DNA of 64,000 nt from Sneathiella marina. Its GTDB lineage: Bacteria > Pseudomonadota > Alphaproteobacteria > Sneathiellales > Sneathiellaceae. The notes below the pieces were generated by a model. That model was not told the origin of the DNA. It searched no databases and worked only from the letters and a program-made list of their open reading frames with translations. The translations under genes and the position numbers were made by a program. The stretch lies in assembly GCF_023746535.1 (NCBI RefSeq), contig NZ_CP098747.1, positions 3,585,501-3,649,500 of the forward strand, read 5' to 3'. Below, one piece after another: positions 17,885 to 28,144 of the stretch (positions are counted from its first letter, which is position 1; each line of letters opens with the position of its first letter).

Positions 17885-19426
17885 TCAGCCCGTGCGCATT
17901 TTCTGTACGAAGCCGATTATCTCAGATTTCAAGCTAGACGTATCACTCGCCAGGGCATCTGATTGTTGAACGAAATCAGCTGCCGCACTGTCACTTCGGA
18001 TTGTCACATTCTTAATGTCGGAGACATCGGATTTCACTTGTTGGGTACTTTCATAGGCCCGTTTGATACTTCCGGAAATATCTCCGGTTACCGCTGTCTG
18101 TTCTTCGATAGCTGAGGCGATGGAGGTTGTTGCCTCACTAATTTGATTTACCGTTTCATGAATTGTTTGAATCTCAGATGCGGCTTGATTACTGACTTGT
18201 TGGATACTGCCAACTTTACCCGTTATTTCTTCGGTTGCTCGTGCCGTCTGTGTCGCCAAATTTTTAACTTCGGATGCAACAACCGCAAAACCCTTGCCGG
18301 CTTCACCGGCGCGCGCAGCCTCAATCGTAGCATTCAGCGCAAGGAGATTGGTCTGTTCAGCAATGTCATTGATCAGATTGACAACTTCCGAGATTTCCTC
18401 TGCCGCCACGGTAAGATCGCCCATGGTTGCGGTCGTGGATTTGGCCCTGTTTGCCGCATCCTTGGCCACAGTGCTGGATTGCCCGATCTGTTGAGAAATT
18501 TCGCGAATTGAGTTCCCCATCTCTTCGGTGGCGGAATTCACAGATTGTACGCTTTCTGACATCTGCTCGGTTGCCTGAGTTGTTGTCTCCGTTTTATCAC
18601 CTACTTCATGGGACAATACCTTCATCTGGTCAGCCAATGCCGCCAAGGCACTGGATTTTTCAGATACAAGGTCTACGATGCCTGAAATTGAAGTTTCAAA
18701 TTCCTGCGCCATTTCATCCCGCTGCTGTTTGACTTGCAATTCGTTCACGGATTCCAGCTCGGATTTCTCTGCTGCCATTTTATCAGCCTCAGATTTTGCC
18801 ATAACGGCTTCTTCTTGGGCAGCGGCGGCCACACGGCTTGCTTCTAGCGCCTTCTCTTTTTCTTCTTCAGCATTCCGTACCGCATTTTCAGCTGTTTCCA
18901 CCGCCAGTTCGGAGGAGGCAAATGCTTCAGACAAACGGTAGGTAAGCCAAATCAGGGTTCCTGTTTCCAAGATCACTACCGTTGCATGGAGGACTACTCG
19001 CCAGAAATCTGCCCCGCTTGGAAATACTGCGGCTGGATAGACAAAATTCAAAACCAAATGGTGTGTTGCGACGGTTGCGGCTGCTATTAAAATGGCTTTC
19101 CAGTCACATAGCGCCGCAATAATTGCAAGCGCTGCGAAAAAATACATATGAACATCGATTTGCCATGGATGGCCGGCGAAGGCATAAACCAGCAACGAAA
19201 CCTGAACCATATATGAGACAGCAGCCAGATAACGGAAAAGGGCTTCTCGTTTTGCCATGAGCCATGCTGCCGTCGGCAATGCTGCAAATATGGCACTTCC
19301 GGCCAATAGTGTAATCCAATCAGCCCCCAGCAAATAGGCACTGACAGATATCACCACAACATGGATCCATAGGAGAAAAAGAATGATCTTGGAGATCGTT
19401 GATCTCAGGGTATCCAGCGTTCTCAT
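17885..19426 (-). CDS. Methyl-accepting chemotaxis protein with membrane-embedded sensor
   Basis: A 513-residue chemoreceptor. The first 165 residues form about five or six membrane helices with no sizeable periplasmic domain; His residues lie at helix ends ([21 protein letters not shown]) and may bind a cofactor or ligand. A long coiled coil rich in Ala/Glu follows. The signalling hairpin [32 protein letters not shown] lies near residues 340-370. No HAMP domain is obvious. Start 19426 overlaps the stop of the upstream gene as TAATG and has GGAAA upstream, so the two are translationally coupled. Confidence 0.9.
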   Translation of the reverse strand: MRTLDTLRSTISKIILFLLWIHVVVISVSAYLLGADWITLLAGSAIFAALPTAAWLMAKREALFRYLAAVSYMVQVSLLVYAFAGHPWQIDVHMYFFAALAIIAALCDWKAILIAAATVATHHLVLNFVYPAAVFPSGADFWRVVLHATVVILETGTLIWLTYRLSEAFASSELAVETAENAVRNAEEEKEKALEASRVAAAAQEEAVMAKSEADKMAAEKSELESVNELQVKQQRDEMAQEFETSISGIVDLVSEKSSALAALADQMKVLSHEVGDKTETTTQATEQMSESVQSVNSATEEMGNSIREISQQIGQSSTVAKDAANRAKSTTATMGDLTVAAEEISEVVNLINDIAEQTNLLALNATIEAARAGEAGKGFAVVASEVKNLATQTARATEEITGKVGSIQQVSNQAASEIQTIHETVNQISEATTSIASAIEEQTAVTGDISGSIKRAYESTQQVKSDVSDIKNVTIRSDSAAADFVQQSDALASDTSSLKSEIIGFVQKMRTG

Positions 19427-19788
19427 TACGTATTTCCAATCATTGTTGTATTGTTTTTCCGCGTAGATGTAAGGCATCCACCTGCAAATATGGCGTCCAG
19501 AACCAGCCAGGCACCGACGTCATATATTTTCTCAATTTGATTTGAGTGCGTGAGGTTAAGAACCATAATGCTCTCAATCGCCCCAATTCGTTGAAACTTG
19601 ATTTCTAAGGGTGCCAGTTGCCGGACAATGTCACCAGCGGACAAGGTGGGGTTAAAGACGACAGCTACTTCTCGGCTGTCCTTACCGGGCGCAAAATGAA
19701 GGGAAAAAAGAAAAGCGAAACTACAGGCCATCAATAGAATGGCCAAGAAAACGGCATATCTTTCATCTTGTGTATTGTTGCTGCGCAC
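19426..19788 (-). CDS. Small single-helix membrane protein coupled to chemoreceptor
   Basis: A 120-residue protein with one N-terminal helix (about residues 13-31) and a soluble remainder. Its pattern [20 protein letters not shown]... [14 protein letters not shown] recurs in alphaproteobacterial proteins of unknown function. GTG is the likely start; the exact start is uncertain. Its stop and the chemoreceptor start share one base, so it is probably made together with the receptor, perhaps as an accessory or periplasmic sensing partner. Not recognised beyond that. Confidence 0.7.
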   Translation of the reverse strand: MRSNNTQDERYAVFLAILLMACSFAFLFSLHFAPGKDSREVAVVFNPTLSAGDIVRQLAPLEIKFQRIGAIESIMVLNLTHSNQIEKIYDVGAWLVLDAIFAGGCLTSTRKNNTTMIGNT

Positions 19789-19980
19789 ACTTGCTCACTA
19801 ATCAAGAATTTAAACTTTCTCAATTTTAGGCCATATTTTATTTATTTTACGTTAAACCAGCGTGCGAAAAATCGATGTCAATTTTATACTGAAATACAAG
19901 TCAATAACTTGCTCTCGCCAAAGGTGCCGGTATAGTGATCCTGAAAGCCACAATAAAAATAAAAATCAGGAATTTTACAT

Positions 19981-21000
19981 ATGCGCGCGATCATCGTACG
20001 AAATTACGGTCCCTATCAAGAGGAAGCCAAATTAGAGACTGTCCCTAAACCTGAAGCGCCGGGCACCGGTGAAGTACTGATCCGCAACAAGACTGCAGGT
20101 GTAAGTTTCGCAACCTCCCTGAATATTGCCGGGAAATATCAACGAAAACCGCCCCTTCCCTTTGTTCCCGGCACTGAAGTCGGTGGCATTGTTGAAGCTG
20201 TTGGTCCTAACGTCAGCCGTGTTGCCGTTGGAGATCACGTGATGTGCAGTGTGGACAGTGGCGGCATGTCCGGCTTCAACGTCACCTCCGAGTTTTCGTG
20301 TCACAAAATTCCCATCGAAATGAGTTTTGCTGCCGGATCAATGCTCATAACCTCTTACACAACTTCCTATGGCGCATTGGTCCGACGCGCCAACCTGAAA
20401 GCCGGGGAAATACTTCTGGTTCACGGTGCCGCTGGAGCGGTCGGGCTCGCTGCAGTTGAGATCGGAAAGGCGGTTGGCGCGATTGTAATTGCTGTTGCCG
20501 GCGGGGAAAAGCATTGCCAGGCCGCCCAGCGCCACGGAGCCGATCATATCATCGATCATCGACAATCGAATTTTCGCGATGTTGTTATGGAAATCACGAA
20601 TGGACGCGGAGTTGATGTTGTTTACGACAGTATTGGCGGAGAGGTCACACATCAATCAATACGGGCAATGGCCTGGGAAGGTCGCTTGCTAACCATTGGA
20701 TATGCTTGCGGCGAAATTCCCCAAATTCCTGCGAATATGCTGTTACTTAAAAATATTTCCGCCATGGGGTTTAATCTGGGCCATTTCTTTGGCTGGTCGC
20801 CAGGAGGCAGTCGCGAACAGCATATCGACGTTCTGGACGAAATGGTTGCAGGCGTTTTAAAGCTTCACGCCGACGGTAAAATCAATCCAGAAATCGGAGC
20901 AGAATTCTCACTTTCGGATTTCAGGCAAGCCATGGATGCCGTCATCGACCGAAAAGTCGACGGTAAATGTGTCATCATGATTGAGAGTGAAGACTACTGA
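19981..21000 (+). CDS. NADPH:quinone oxidoreductase (zinc-free MDR family)
   Basis: A 339-residue medium-chain reductase. Seen: the N-terminal GroES-like domain with FVPGTEVGGIVEAVG (near residues 60-75), the nucleotide site LLVHGAAGAVGLAAVEIGKAVGA (near 140-163), and VVYDSIGG. The zinc-binding cysteines of alcohol dehydrogenases are absent, which fits quinone oxidoreductase or enoyl reductase activity using NADPH. AGGA lies upstream of the start. It is first of a cluster with DUF2164 and crotonase genes. Confidence 0.88.
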   Translation: MRAIIVRNYGPYQEEAKLETVPKPEAPGTGEVLIRNKTAGVSFATSLNIAGKYQRKPPLPFVPGTEVGGIVEAVGPNVSRVAVGDHVMCSVDSGGMSGFNVTSEFSCHKIPIEMSFAAGSMLITSYTTSYGALVRRANLKAGEILLVHGAAGAVGLAAVEIGKAVGAIVIAVAGGEKHCQAAQRHGADHIIDHRQSNFRDVVMEITNGRGVDVVYDSIGGEVTHQSIRAMAWEGRLLTIGYACGEIPQIPANMLLLKNISAMGFNLGHFFGWSPGGSREQHIDVLDEMVAGVLKLHADGKINPEIGAEFSLSDFRQAMDAVIDRKVDGKCVIMIESEDY

Positions 21001-21026
21001 CCGCAAACCTTATTCGCGGAGGAAAC

Positions 21027-21263
21027 ATGCGTATAAATTTGTCTATGGATAGAAAAGAAGAGATAGCGGGTGCATTATCGGGATTTTACCGGGAACAATT
21101 CGACGAGGAACTTAGTGAATATCGGGCAATGACGATTGTTGAGTTTATGCTGCAACGTATTGGACCATCGCAATATAATCAGGCCGTCACGGACGTCCGT
21201 AAATTTCTGGCTGAAAAGGTTGAGGAACTGGATACTGAATTCTACGAACCGGAAAATCCGTAG
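21027..21263 (+). CDS. DUF2164 family protein
   Basis: A 78-residue protein matching the DUF2164 pattern: LSMDRKEEIAGALSGFYREQFDEELSEYRAMTIVEFML and YNQAVTDVRKFL. It has no membrane segment or cysteines and is strongly acidic at the C-terminus. Function unknown for the whole family. GGAGG precedes the start by five bases. It is 26 bases after the oxidoreductase and probably in the same transcript. Confidence 0.85.
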   Translation: MRINLSMDRKEEIAGALSGFYREQFDEELSEYRAMTIVEFMLQRIGPSQYNQAVTDVRKFLAEKVEELDTEFYEPENP

Positions 21264-21354
21264 GTAATAAAGCTTTGGAATTGGCGGAAGATATTTTTTT
21301 GAATTGCTTCTCGTCTTCCAACCCCCATAACAACAAAAAATGAAAGGGATCAAA

Positions 21355-22179
21355 ATGACATACGAGCATATAGCATTCGAAATACACGAGGGTGTCGCAA
21401 CAGTGACACTCAACCGGCCGGACAAGCTAAATGCCTGGACGCGGCTAATGGAACGGGAAGTTCGCGATGCCATGGAACAGTCGGAACAGGATGATGCGGT
21501 CCGTGTCATTATTTTGACAGGCTCAGGCCGGGGGTTTTGCGCCGGAGCGGACATGGATTTGCTGAGCGGTATTGAAGACGGGTCTGAAAAACGAGAGCCT
21601 GGCGCTGTTTATGGAACCCGTCCTTACAATGTGGCTGTTCCTGCGGACTATCAAACCCAATATTCTTATTTTCCATCTCTCAGCAAACCTGTAATTGCTG
21701 CAATTAACGGTCCTGCGGCTGGTCTTGGCATGGTCGTGTCGCTGTATTGTGACATGCGGTTCGCCAGCCGGGATGCCATTTTTATGACGGCCTTCGCAAA
21801 GCGCGGATTAATCGCCGAACACGGAATTTCCTGGATGCTTCCGCGTTTAATCGGCCATTCGGCCGCTCTCGATCTTCTACTTTCGTCCCGTAAAGTAACC
21901 GCGGAAGAAGCATTACAGCTTGGCTTGGTTAATCAGGTCCATGAAGCCGATTCCCTGTTACCCGCCGTGCAAGCCTATGCGAAAGATCTCGCGACAAACG
22001 TGTCTCCTCGCTCCATGGCCGTGATGAAGCGGCAGGTCTACAATGCGCAGTTCCAATCTTTAAATGAAGCAGTAGCCATTGGAAATGAGGAAATGCTCAA
22101 GAGTTTTTCGAGTGAGGATTTCAAAGAAGGTGTCGCTCATTTCGTTGAAAAACGGGCCCCAAATTTTTCCGGTCGATAA
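21355..22179 (+). CDS. Enoyl-CoA hydratase/isomerase family protein
   Basis: A 274-residue crotonase. Oxyanion hole: GRGFCAGADMDLL (near residues 58-70) and GPAAGLGMVVSLYCDMRFAS (near 117-136). The Glu of the GGGCEL motif is Val here, but an acidic residue is kept in KRGLIAEHGISWMLPRLIG, as in PaaG- or isomerase-like members. Start at 21355 has AAGGG upstream; an earlier ATG at 21340 precedes that site. It converges on the chemoreceptor gene. It may isomerise or hydrate an unsaturated CoA ester. Confidence 0.87.
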   Translation: MTYEHIAFEIHEGVATVTLNRPDKLNAWTRLMEREVRDAMEQSEQDDAVRVIILTGSGRGFCAGADMDLLSGIEDGSEKREPGAVYGTRPYNVAVPADYQTQYSYFPSLSKPVIAAINGPAAGLGMVVSLYCDMRFASRDAIFMTAFAKRGLIAEHGISWMLPRLIGHSAALDLLLSSRKVTAEEALQLGLVNQVHEADSLLPAVQAYAKDLATNVSPRSMAVMKRQVYNAQFQSLNEAVAIGNEEMLKSFSSEDFKEGVAHFVEKRAPNFSGR

Positions 22180-22213
22180 CCGCCAGATCCGAAGGAGTCC
22201 GATTTTTTTTCAA

Positions 22214-24676
22214 TCAGCCGTGACGACGCTGTATGCCGGACAGAAATCCTTTGATTTGTTTTTGCATCTCGTGAAAATCTTCAACCATACTATTGGCTGC
22301 CGATTGTTGATTAGCCGCGGCCCCGCCGGTCTGCGTTGCATCTTCTCCGATTTCTATGACAGTTTCCGTCACGTGCAAGGTAGATCGGGCTGCCGACTGC
22401 GCATTCACAGTAATATCATTAATTGCGGCTAATTGAGTATCCACAGCTGCCGCAATACTGGACGTTGCATCATCCATTTGTGAAATCGTCTTCGTTATTT
22501 CGTCAGTTCGATCGACGGTAGTAGATGTGGCTTGTTGAATTGCCGAGACCTGGGAGGATATTTCCTCTGTCGCCTTTTCCGTCTGACTGGCAAGGCTTTT
22601 TACTTCGCTTGCGACGACGGCAAACCCCTTCCCGGCATCTCCGGCACGAGCGGCTTCAATTGTTGCGTTCAATGCCAAAAGATTTGTCTGGCTGGCTATG
22701 TTTTCAATCAGTGAAACCACTTCACCAATCTTGTTCGCTGTCTCCACCAAGCCCCGGATTGTTTCAGATGTCGAGGCTGCGTGATCCACAGCCGTCGCGC
22801 TGATTGATGAAGAATTTTCTACTTGTATCTTAATCTCATCCACGGACTTAACGAGGGTTTCGGCGCCTTCGGCAACTATCTGAACATTTTGGGTTGTCTC
22901 TTTTGATGTCGCATCCATTTCCCGCGTCTTGACAAGAGTTTGCTCAATCATCTGGGCCATTTCACCCGCGCTGCTTTTCACCTGGTCTGAAGCAGTTTCG
23001 ACTGCCGACATTTTGCCGGCGATATTAGTATCAAAGCCGTCAATCAATGTTTCTATGCGTCTTACTTCTTCTTCGTCAGATTTTTTCTGCGCAACTATTT
23101 CATTCGCCCTGGTTTCCGCTTGTTGACGCTGCAAGTCAATTTCTTCCGCCATGGTTTCCCGCGCGGTTACATCTTCCCACGTCACCATGGTTTTGATGTG
23201 GTCACCGTTCGCGTTTAGAACAGCCGCGATCACCAGTTCCAGCTTCTTGTTGCCGATAGTAATAATCTCAGTAGCTGGAAGTTGTTTTTCGTCACTTATA
23301 TTGACCAGTTTTTCCGGCTCGGTACCTATAACATCCCAGATTTTGACGGGCTTATCACCCTGATCAGCGGTATTTTCCAAGTCTGGATTCTGGCCGGCTT
23401 TATTAACGAAATAGGTACTCCCTTTCAGTCCGACCAAAGCCGTCGGCACGGGGCTGCTTTCAATCATATTTCTGAGCTGGAAGCTATCTTCCACGCTTTT
23501 TCTGAGCGTTGCAAGTGCGTTCACCATATCCAGGAATTCATCCTTACCGACTTTGGGAAGGTCAATATCCGTATGCCCTTTACTTATTTCCGTGAGCTTT
23601 TTGGAGAAATCGCGAATTTTACCGAAAAGGGAAAAATTCAGTAGAACCCAGCCAACAACCCATGCCAGAACAATTCCAGCTGCGATGAGGAGCATGGAAA
23701 AATTACGGATTTCTTTGGTCAGGGCAAGAAATTCACTCACATCTCTGGTCAGATAGCCGACCACCCAAACACCTCCGGTACTGTCTGGAATACTGACTTC
23801 CAGTTCATCCAGGATAAAAACAGGAGAGGGAGATACTTCTGCAACTTCTGCAATTTCTGCAGCTTCTGCAACCTCTGTAACTTCCTCATTAGATTGTTCA
23901 TTCGCAATGTCCGGCGACGTTATCTCAGGGGGAGCGGCAAAATTTCGAAAATTATCTTCCAGAAGAATATTTCCCTTTTTATCCTTGAAAACAAGATCAC
24001 CGTTAAGATATTCCCCTAGCCCCGTGAGATGCGGGAAAGGATTTGTGACAACTTCAATGAAACCGGCAAGCCGAAAGCCTCCAATCGGGGCAATCACACT
24101 GTGCACCGGTCGCCCGTCCTTCGTCCGCCAATAATACGCAACAGCTGTCCTGCTGGTTTTTTTATCCCGAGCTAGAAGTTTTTCATTCAAACTGGGAACC
24201 GAGGTGACAGTTTCCTTGTTTCCCTTTGACGATGTTGCCAAAAGCTTCATGTTCTTATCGAAAATGTTGGTGGTAACCAAAAAGAATTCCTGCCGTGTAA
24301 TCACCGCGTCGTTATGAAAAGCAGTCGCTTGGATTTCAATATTTTCGGGCTTTTGCCCCTTGACCGATTTTACCAGTGGCTCATGCCGAGACCAGTTTTT
24401 TACTTGCGGAATAATCTTGTCCGCATACTGCAGCCTTACGCGGTCGTTGACCAGAAAAGTCAGAGTGTCAGACGCGTTGTCCTTGAAGCTTTGCAACGAA
24501 AACTCGGTAAATTTGTCGGCAATCAACGTCTGTCCTGCCAACAGGCCGGCTGAGATTACAACTGCCAACGCCACAAGTATGCGACGCGGCGTCCAAAACA
24601 GTTCAGCCTTTATGCTGTATGATTGTATTTTAGAGGACTTAGATTTGCCTTTTGTAAACTTCATTTTCATGTACAT
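22214..24676 (-). CDS. Methyl-accepting chemotaxis protein with large periplasmic domain
   Basis: An 820-residue chemoreceptor. Basic N-terminus, helix 1 (about residues 33-52), a periplasmic sensor of roughly 280 residues that may be dCache-like, helix 2 (about 330-355), a HAMP region, and a PAS-like segment ([24 protein letters not shown]). A coiled coil and the signalling hairpin [32 protein letters not shown] follow near residue 690. The periplasmic part holds a Glu-Val-Ala-Glu repeat encoded by 9-bp units. Several ATG codons lie within the first five, so the exact start is uncertain. Confidence 0.9.
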   Translation of the reverse strand: MYMKMKFTKGKSKSSKIQSYSIKAELFWTPRRILVALAVVISAGLLAGQTLIADKFTEFSLQSFKDNASDTLTFLVNDRVRLQYADKIIPQVKNWSRHEPLVKSVKGQKPENIEIQATAFHNDAVITRQEFFLVTTNIFDKNMKLLATSSKGNKETVTSVPSLNEKLLARDKKTSRTAVAYYWRTKDGRPVHSVIAPIGGFRLAGFIEVVTNPFPHLTGLGEYLNGDLVFKDKKGNILLEDNFRNFAAPPEITSPDIANEQSNEEVTEVAEAAEIAEVAEVSPSPVFILDELEVSIPDSTGGVWVVGYLTRDVSEFLALTKEIRNFSMLLIAAGIVLAWVVGWVLLNFSLFGKIRDFSKKLTEISKGHTDIDLPKVGKDEFLDMVNALATLRKSVEDSFQLRNMIESSPVPTALVGLKGSTYFVNKAGQNPDLENTADQGDKPVKIWDVIGTEPEKLVNISDEKQLPATEIITIGNKKLELVIAAVLNANGDHIKTMVTWEDVTARETMAEEIDLQRQQAETRANEIVAQKKSDEEEVRRIETLIDGFDTNIAGKMSAVETASDQVKSSAGEMAQMIEQTLVKTREMDATSKETTQNVQIVAEGAETLVKSVDEIKIQVENSSSISATAVDHAASTSETIRGLVETANKIGEVVSLIENIASQTNLLALNATIEAARAGDAGKGFAVVASEVKSLASQTEKATEEISSQVSAIQQATSTTVDRTDEITKTISQMDDATSSIAAAVDTQLAAINDITVNAQSAARSTLHVTETVIEIGEDATQTGGAAANQQSAANSMVEDFHEMQKQIKGFLSGIQRRHG
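23835..23888. repeat. 9-bp tandem repeat inside chemoreceptor gene
   Basis: Six adjoining 9-base units on the plus strand: ACTTCTGCA twice, then ATTTCTGCA, GCTTCTGCA, ACCTCTGTA and ACTTCCTCA. They encode an acidic Glu-Val/Ala-Ala linker in the periplasmic part of the receptor. Because units are multiples of three, copy change would alter linker length without a frameshift. Confidence 0.85.
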
Positions 24677-24834
24677 GTGCCACTTTGCTTGGAAAACATG
24701 TCCATAAAATGCGCGTTAAAACTTTAGATTGTGTTACTTTTTAGAAAATTTATTTCTATCTATAATTGAAATATTAGAAAAATCTACTGTAGAAAATTCG
24801 ATATCTACTTGTGGTGACCCTATGTACGAAATGT

Positions 24835-26112
24835 TCAATTTCTCAGAAAATCAACCTGACAGGCTTCTTCGCCAAGGTTTAAGGAAGACCGAACTTCAGG
24901 CGTTTCGGCTATCACCAATCCGCGTCTAATTACTGCCAGCCTGGCTGGTCGCAATCTCAACGCCTCAATGTCCGAGCCCGCTTGCAGGACAACCATATCT
25001 GCATTGCAGCCAACATTCAGGCCGTAATTCTCTAGTCCCAGTGCCTTAGCCCCGTTTTCGGTAACGGCCCGATACATAGCTTTCATCTCTTTTTGCCCGG
25101 TCATCTGCGCCACATGAAGACCCATTGCGGCAACCTCCAACATATCGTGACTTCCGAGGGAGTACCAGGGATCCATGACACAGTCATGGCCGAAAGCGAC
25201 ATTGATCCCCGCCGCGTTCAACTCCTTAACACGGGTCATGCCCCGGCGCTTTGGATAGGTATCGTGGCGGCCCTGGATCGTTATATTGATGAGTGGGTTA
25301 GCAATCGCGTGGATGTCCGCTTCCTGCATAAGCGGAATTAGCTTCGACACATAGTAATTGTCCATTGAATGCATGGATGTCAGATGTGATCCTGATACAC
25401 GTCCTGTCAGACCCAATCTTGTTGTTTCGCGCGCCAGTGTCTCGATGTGACGTGAATTGGGGTCATCCGATTCATCACAATGCATATCAACTCGAAGACC
25501 TCGATCCGCGGCTATTTCACACAGGCGGGTAACAGAAGCACCGCCGTCCGCCATAGTTCGCTCAAAATGTGGAATTCCGCCGACCACATGAACACCCTTA
25601 TCAAGAGCTCGTAACAAGAGAGATTCCGCCTCGGGATCTCTATAAAATCCATCCTGCGGAAAAGCCACCAACTGCAAATCGAGATAAGGCTTGATTTCCT
25701 CAACGACTTCCAAGAGAGCATCGACGGCAAGAAGCGAGGGATCGCAAATATCCACATGTGACCGGATCGCGAGGTTGCCCTTAGCGATTGCCCAACGACA
25801 CAGAGCGTGAGCGCGTGACTTTAAATCTTCCGCGGTCAGGAGTGGTTTAACTTCGCTCCAGAGTTCAATACCTTCCAGCAGAGTACCCGATTCATTTATC
25901 CGCGGGCGGCCGTAAGACAATGTCGCATCCATATGGAAATGGCTGTCGACAAATGGTGCCGATACAAAATATCCTTTTGCGTCATACTCCGTCAACGCTT
26001 CAGCTGCAATCTGCGGACTTATATCAACAATCAGGCCACCCTGACAGCCAATATCAACAAGATTATCGCCCCCGGCCAAGGTGCGCGCGTTTCGAACAAT
26101 TAAATCTAGCAT
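24835..26112 (-). CDS. Cytosine deaminase-type amidohydrolase
   Basis: A 425-residue metal-dependent amidohydrolase close to E. coli CodA, which deaminates cytosine to uracil. Seen: the metal motif DSHFHMD (His58, His60), HVD near 120, HCDESDD (His211 and catalytic-type Glu214), SGSHLTSM, and GHDCVMDPWYSLG with metal Asp310. CodA has a second Asp directly after that Asp; here it is Cys311, a position known to tune substrate choice, so isocytosine or another amino-azine is possible. GGAG precedes the start. It ends the BMP transporter operon (24-base gap), linking uptake to deamination. Confidence 0.85.
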   Translation of the reverse strand: MLDLIVRNARTLAGGDNLVDIGCQGGLIVDISPQIAAEALTEYDAKGYFVSAPFVDSHFHMDATLSYGRPRINESGTLLEGIELWSEVKPLLTAEDLKSRAHALCRWAIAKGNLAIRSHVDICDPSLLAVDALLEVVEEIKPYLDLQLVAFPQDGFYRDPEAESLLLRALDKGVHVVGGIPHFERTMADGGASVTRLCEIAADRGLRVDMHCDESDDPNSRHIETLARETTRLGLTGRVSGSHLTSMHSMDNYYVSKLIPLMQEADIHAIANPLINITIQGRHDTYPKRRGMTRVKELNAAGINVAFGHDCVMDPWYSLGSHDMLEVAAMGLHVAQMTGQKEMKAMYRAVTENGAKALGLENYGLNVGCNADMVVLQAGSDIEALRLRPARLAVIRRGLVIAETPEVRSSLNLGEEACQVDFLRN

Positions 26113-26136
26113 CCATTAGCTCCTTCGACGAACCTT

Positions 26137-27078
26137 CTATCGCTGCCCGCGTCTAAACGGTACAAGCAATGCCTTGGGGTACGCAGCTTTTCTCGACATG
26201 ATAATAAGGGCAATGATACTGAAGACATAAGGCATCATCAGGTAAAACTGGTAGGGGATAAATGAACTAGATGCTTGCTGCACCCGAATTTGTAACGCGT
26301 CAAATGCTGCAAACAGAACGGCACCTAGAAGGGCTTTTCCAGGTCGCCAAGACGCGAAGATAACCAGTGCAACGCATATCCACCCACGTCCGTTGACCAT
26401 ATCAAAATAGAAGGCGTCGAAGACGGATATGGTTAAAAAAGCACCGCCCACGGCCATGAAAGCGCTGCCAACCATCACTGCGCCCATTCTTACACGATAG
26501 ACGTCAATACCTTGAACCTCAACGGCCATTGGATTTTCGCCGACCATGCGCACAGCCAGACCAACGGGCGTTCTATAAAGTACGTATGCGACAACACCAA
26601 CCATGATAAAAGCAACATATGTCAGTGGAGACTGGGTAAATAAAGCCTCCCCAATCAACGGAATATCTGCCAAAAACGGAATGGGGAACTCGTCAAAAGG
26701 TACTATTTTTGGCGGTGTAGTGACCCCCGGCAGCAACATCCGGAATGAAAAATAGCTCAAGCTGGTGGACAGCAGCGTAATCCCGATACCAGTAACATGC
26801 TGTGACAAGCCCATATATACTGAAAAAATGCTGTGCAGATAGCCGAACAGCATACCGAAAAAAGCGGCGACAAAGACGGCACTCCACAAGTCGCCGCCCT
26901 GGTAAACCCACATCCAGGCAACCATCGCCCCGGTTGTCATAATGCCCTCGATGCCAAGGTTGAGAACGCCCGCCCGCTCGCAGATAAGCTCTCCCAATGT
27001 GCCGAAGATTAACGGAGTGGCCATACGCACTGTAGCTGCCCAAAAGCCGACTGTGAGAAACATATCAAAAAATTCCAT
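26137..27078 (-). CDS. ABC transporter permease (BMP/nucleoside family), second subunit
   Basis: A 313-residue inner-membrane permease with 8-9 hydrophobic segments. Family signs are GELICERAGVLNLGIEGIMTTGAM near residues 29-52 and VGENPMAVEVQGIDVYRVR near 178-196, the cytosolic loop that meets the ATPase. It resembles YufQ/NupQ-type subunits of purine/pyrimidine nucleoside importers. It lies 13 bases after the other permease and 24 before the deaminase, in one operon. Confidence 0.9.
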   Translation of the reverse strand: MEFFDMFLTVGFWAATVRMATPLIFGTLGELICERAGVLNLGIEGIMTTGAMVAWMWVYQGGDLWSAVFVAAFFGMLFGYLHSIFSVYMGLSQHVTGIGITLLSTSLSYFSFRMLLPGVTTPPKIVPFDEFPIPFLADIPLIGEALFTQSPLTYVAFIMVGVVAYVLYRTPVGLAVRMVGENPMAVEVQGIDVYRVRMGAVMVGSAFMAVGGAFLTISVFDAFYFDMVNGRGWICVALVIFASWRPGKALLGAVLFAAFDALQIRVQQASSSFIPYQFYLMMPYVFSIIALIIMSRKAAYPKALLVPFRRGQR

Positions 27079-27091
27079 ATGCGTTCCCCCC

Positions 27092-28144
27092 CTATCGCCA
27101 GCGAATGCGCATGCGTGTGAGCATCACGGCAAGCAACACTAAAAGAAGTGAGGCGGCTGTAATCACATCCGCAATATAATTGGACACATCCATGGCCCGG
27201 CTCATGGAATCTGCGCCATTATAAATCCCCGCTATAAATAAAGCCGAAATAACCACACCCAGCGGGTTCAAACCAGCCAACATTGCAACGGCGATCCCCG
27301 TATAACCGAAACCAGGAGATATATCGAGGGTCAGGTATCCTTTGGTCCCGGCAACTTCGGTGACGCCCGCACAAGCTGCCAGGCCGCCTGAAATCAACGC
27401 TGTCCTGATTACAGTTTTACTGATGGGTATCCCGGCGAAGCGAGAGGCTTCCGGACTAAACCCAACAGCCCGAACTTCCAAACCCCAACTACTGTATTTC
27501 ATAAAGGCCCACATGCCGATTGACGCCACAACCGCGAAGATCAGTCCCCCATGCAGTCGCGTCTTAGCGACAAGGTTCGGCAGAATACCGTCATCAATTA
27601 TGGGCGCACCTTGCGGCCAGCCCATCGCCAGCGGATCTTTCCAGGGTCCAAAAAGCAGGTAGTTTACCAGAAGCAACGCGACGAAGTTCAAAAGCAAGGT
27701 TGTAACAACCTCATCTACCTTTAACTGGGTCTTTAGGAGTGTGGGCAACAAAAGCCAAAGGCCGCCTGCCAGTATCCCGACAATGAATAAAAAAGGGATC
27801 ATCAAAAGCGGCGGCAGTTCAATAAAACCAGTCCCAAAATACGTTGCAGCCAGGGCGCCCATGTAAAGCTGCCCTTCCCCGCCAATATTCCATAGCTTCG
27901 CACGAAATGCCACTGCCGCCGCGAGACCTGTAAAAATGAGAGGTGTGGCGCGAACCAGTGTTTCACTTAAGGCAAATTTTGATCCAAAAGCTCCTTTAAA
28001 CAAGGCAACATAAGCCTCGAATAAGGGGGCTCCGGCCCAAACTATTAACCCCCCGCATAAAATTAGCACGACGAAAACAGCAAATATTGGCGCTGAAATT
28101 GTCATCCATAAAGGCGTGTTTACCCGCGGTTCAAGCAACATCAC
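27092..28144 (-). CDS. ABC transporter permease (BMP/nucleoside family), first subunit
   Basis: A 350-residue permease partner of the next gene, with about nine membrane helices. The coupling region is LWNIGGEGQLYMGALAATYFG near residues 84-104 and AVGFSPEASRFAGIPISKT near 228. It resembles YufP/NupP-type subunits. The start (GTG 28144 or ATG 28141) lies inside the end of the ATPase gene, an overlap of about 11-14 bases that implies coupled translation. Confidence 0.9.
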   Translation of the reverse strand: MMLLEPRVNTPLWMTISAPIFAVFVVLILCGGLIVWAGAPLFEAYVALFKGAFGSKFALSETLVRATPLIFTGLAAAVAFRAKLWNIGGEGQLYMGALAATYFGTGFIELPPLLMIPFLFIVGILAGGLWLLLPTLLKTQLKVDEVVTTLLLNFVALLLVNYLLFGPWKDPLAMGWPQGAPIIDDGILPNLVAKTRLHGGLIFAVVASIGMWAFMKYSSWGLEVRAVGFSPEASRFAGIPISKTVIRTALISGGLAACAGVTEVAGTKGYLTLDISPGFGYTGIAVAMLAGLNPLGVVISALFIAGIYNGADSMSRAMDVSNYIADVITAASLLLVLLAVMLTRMRIRWR

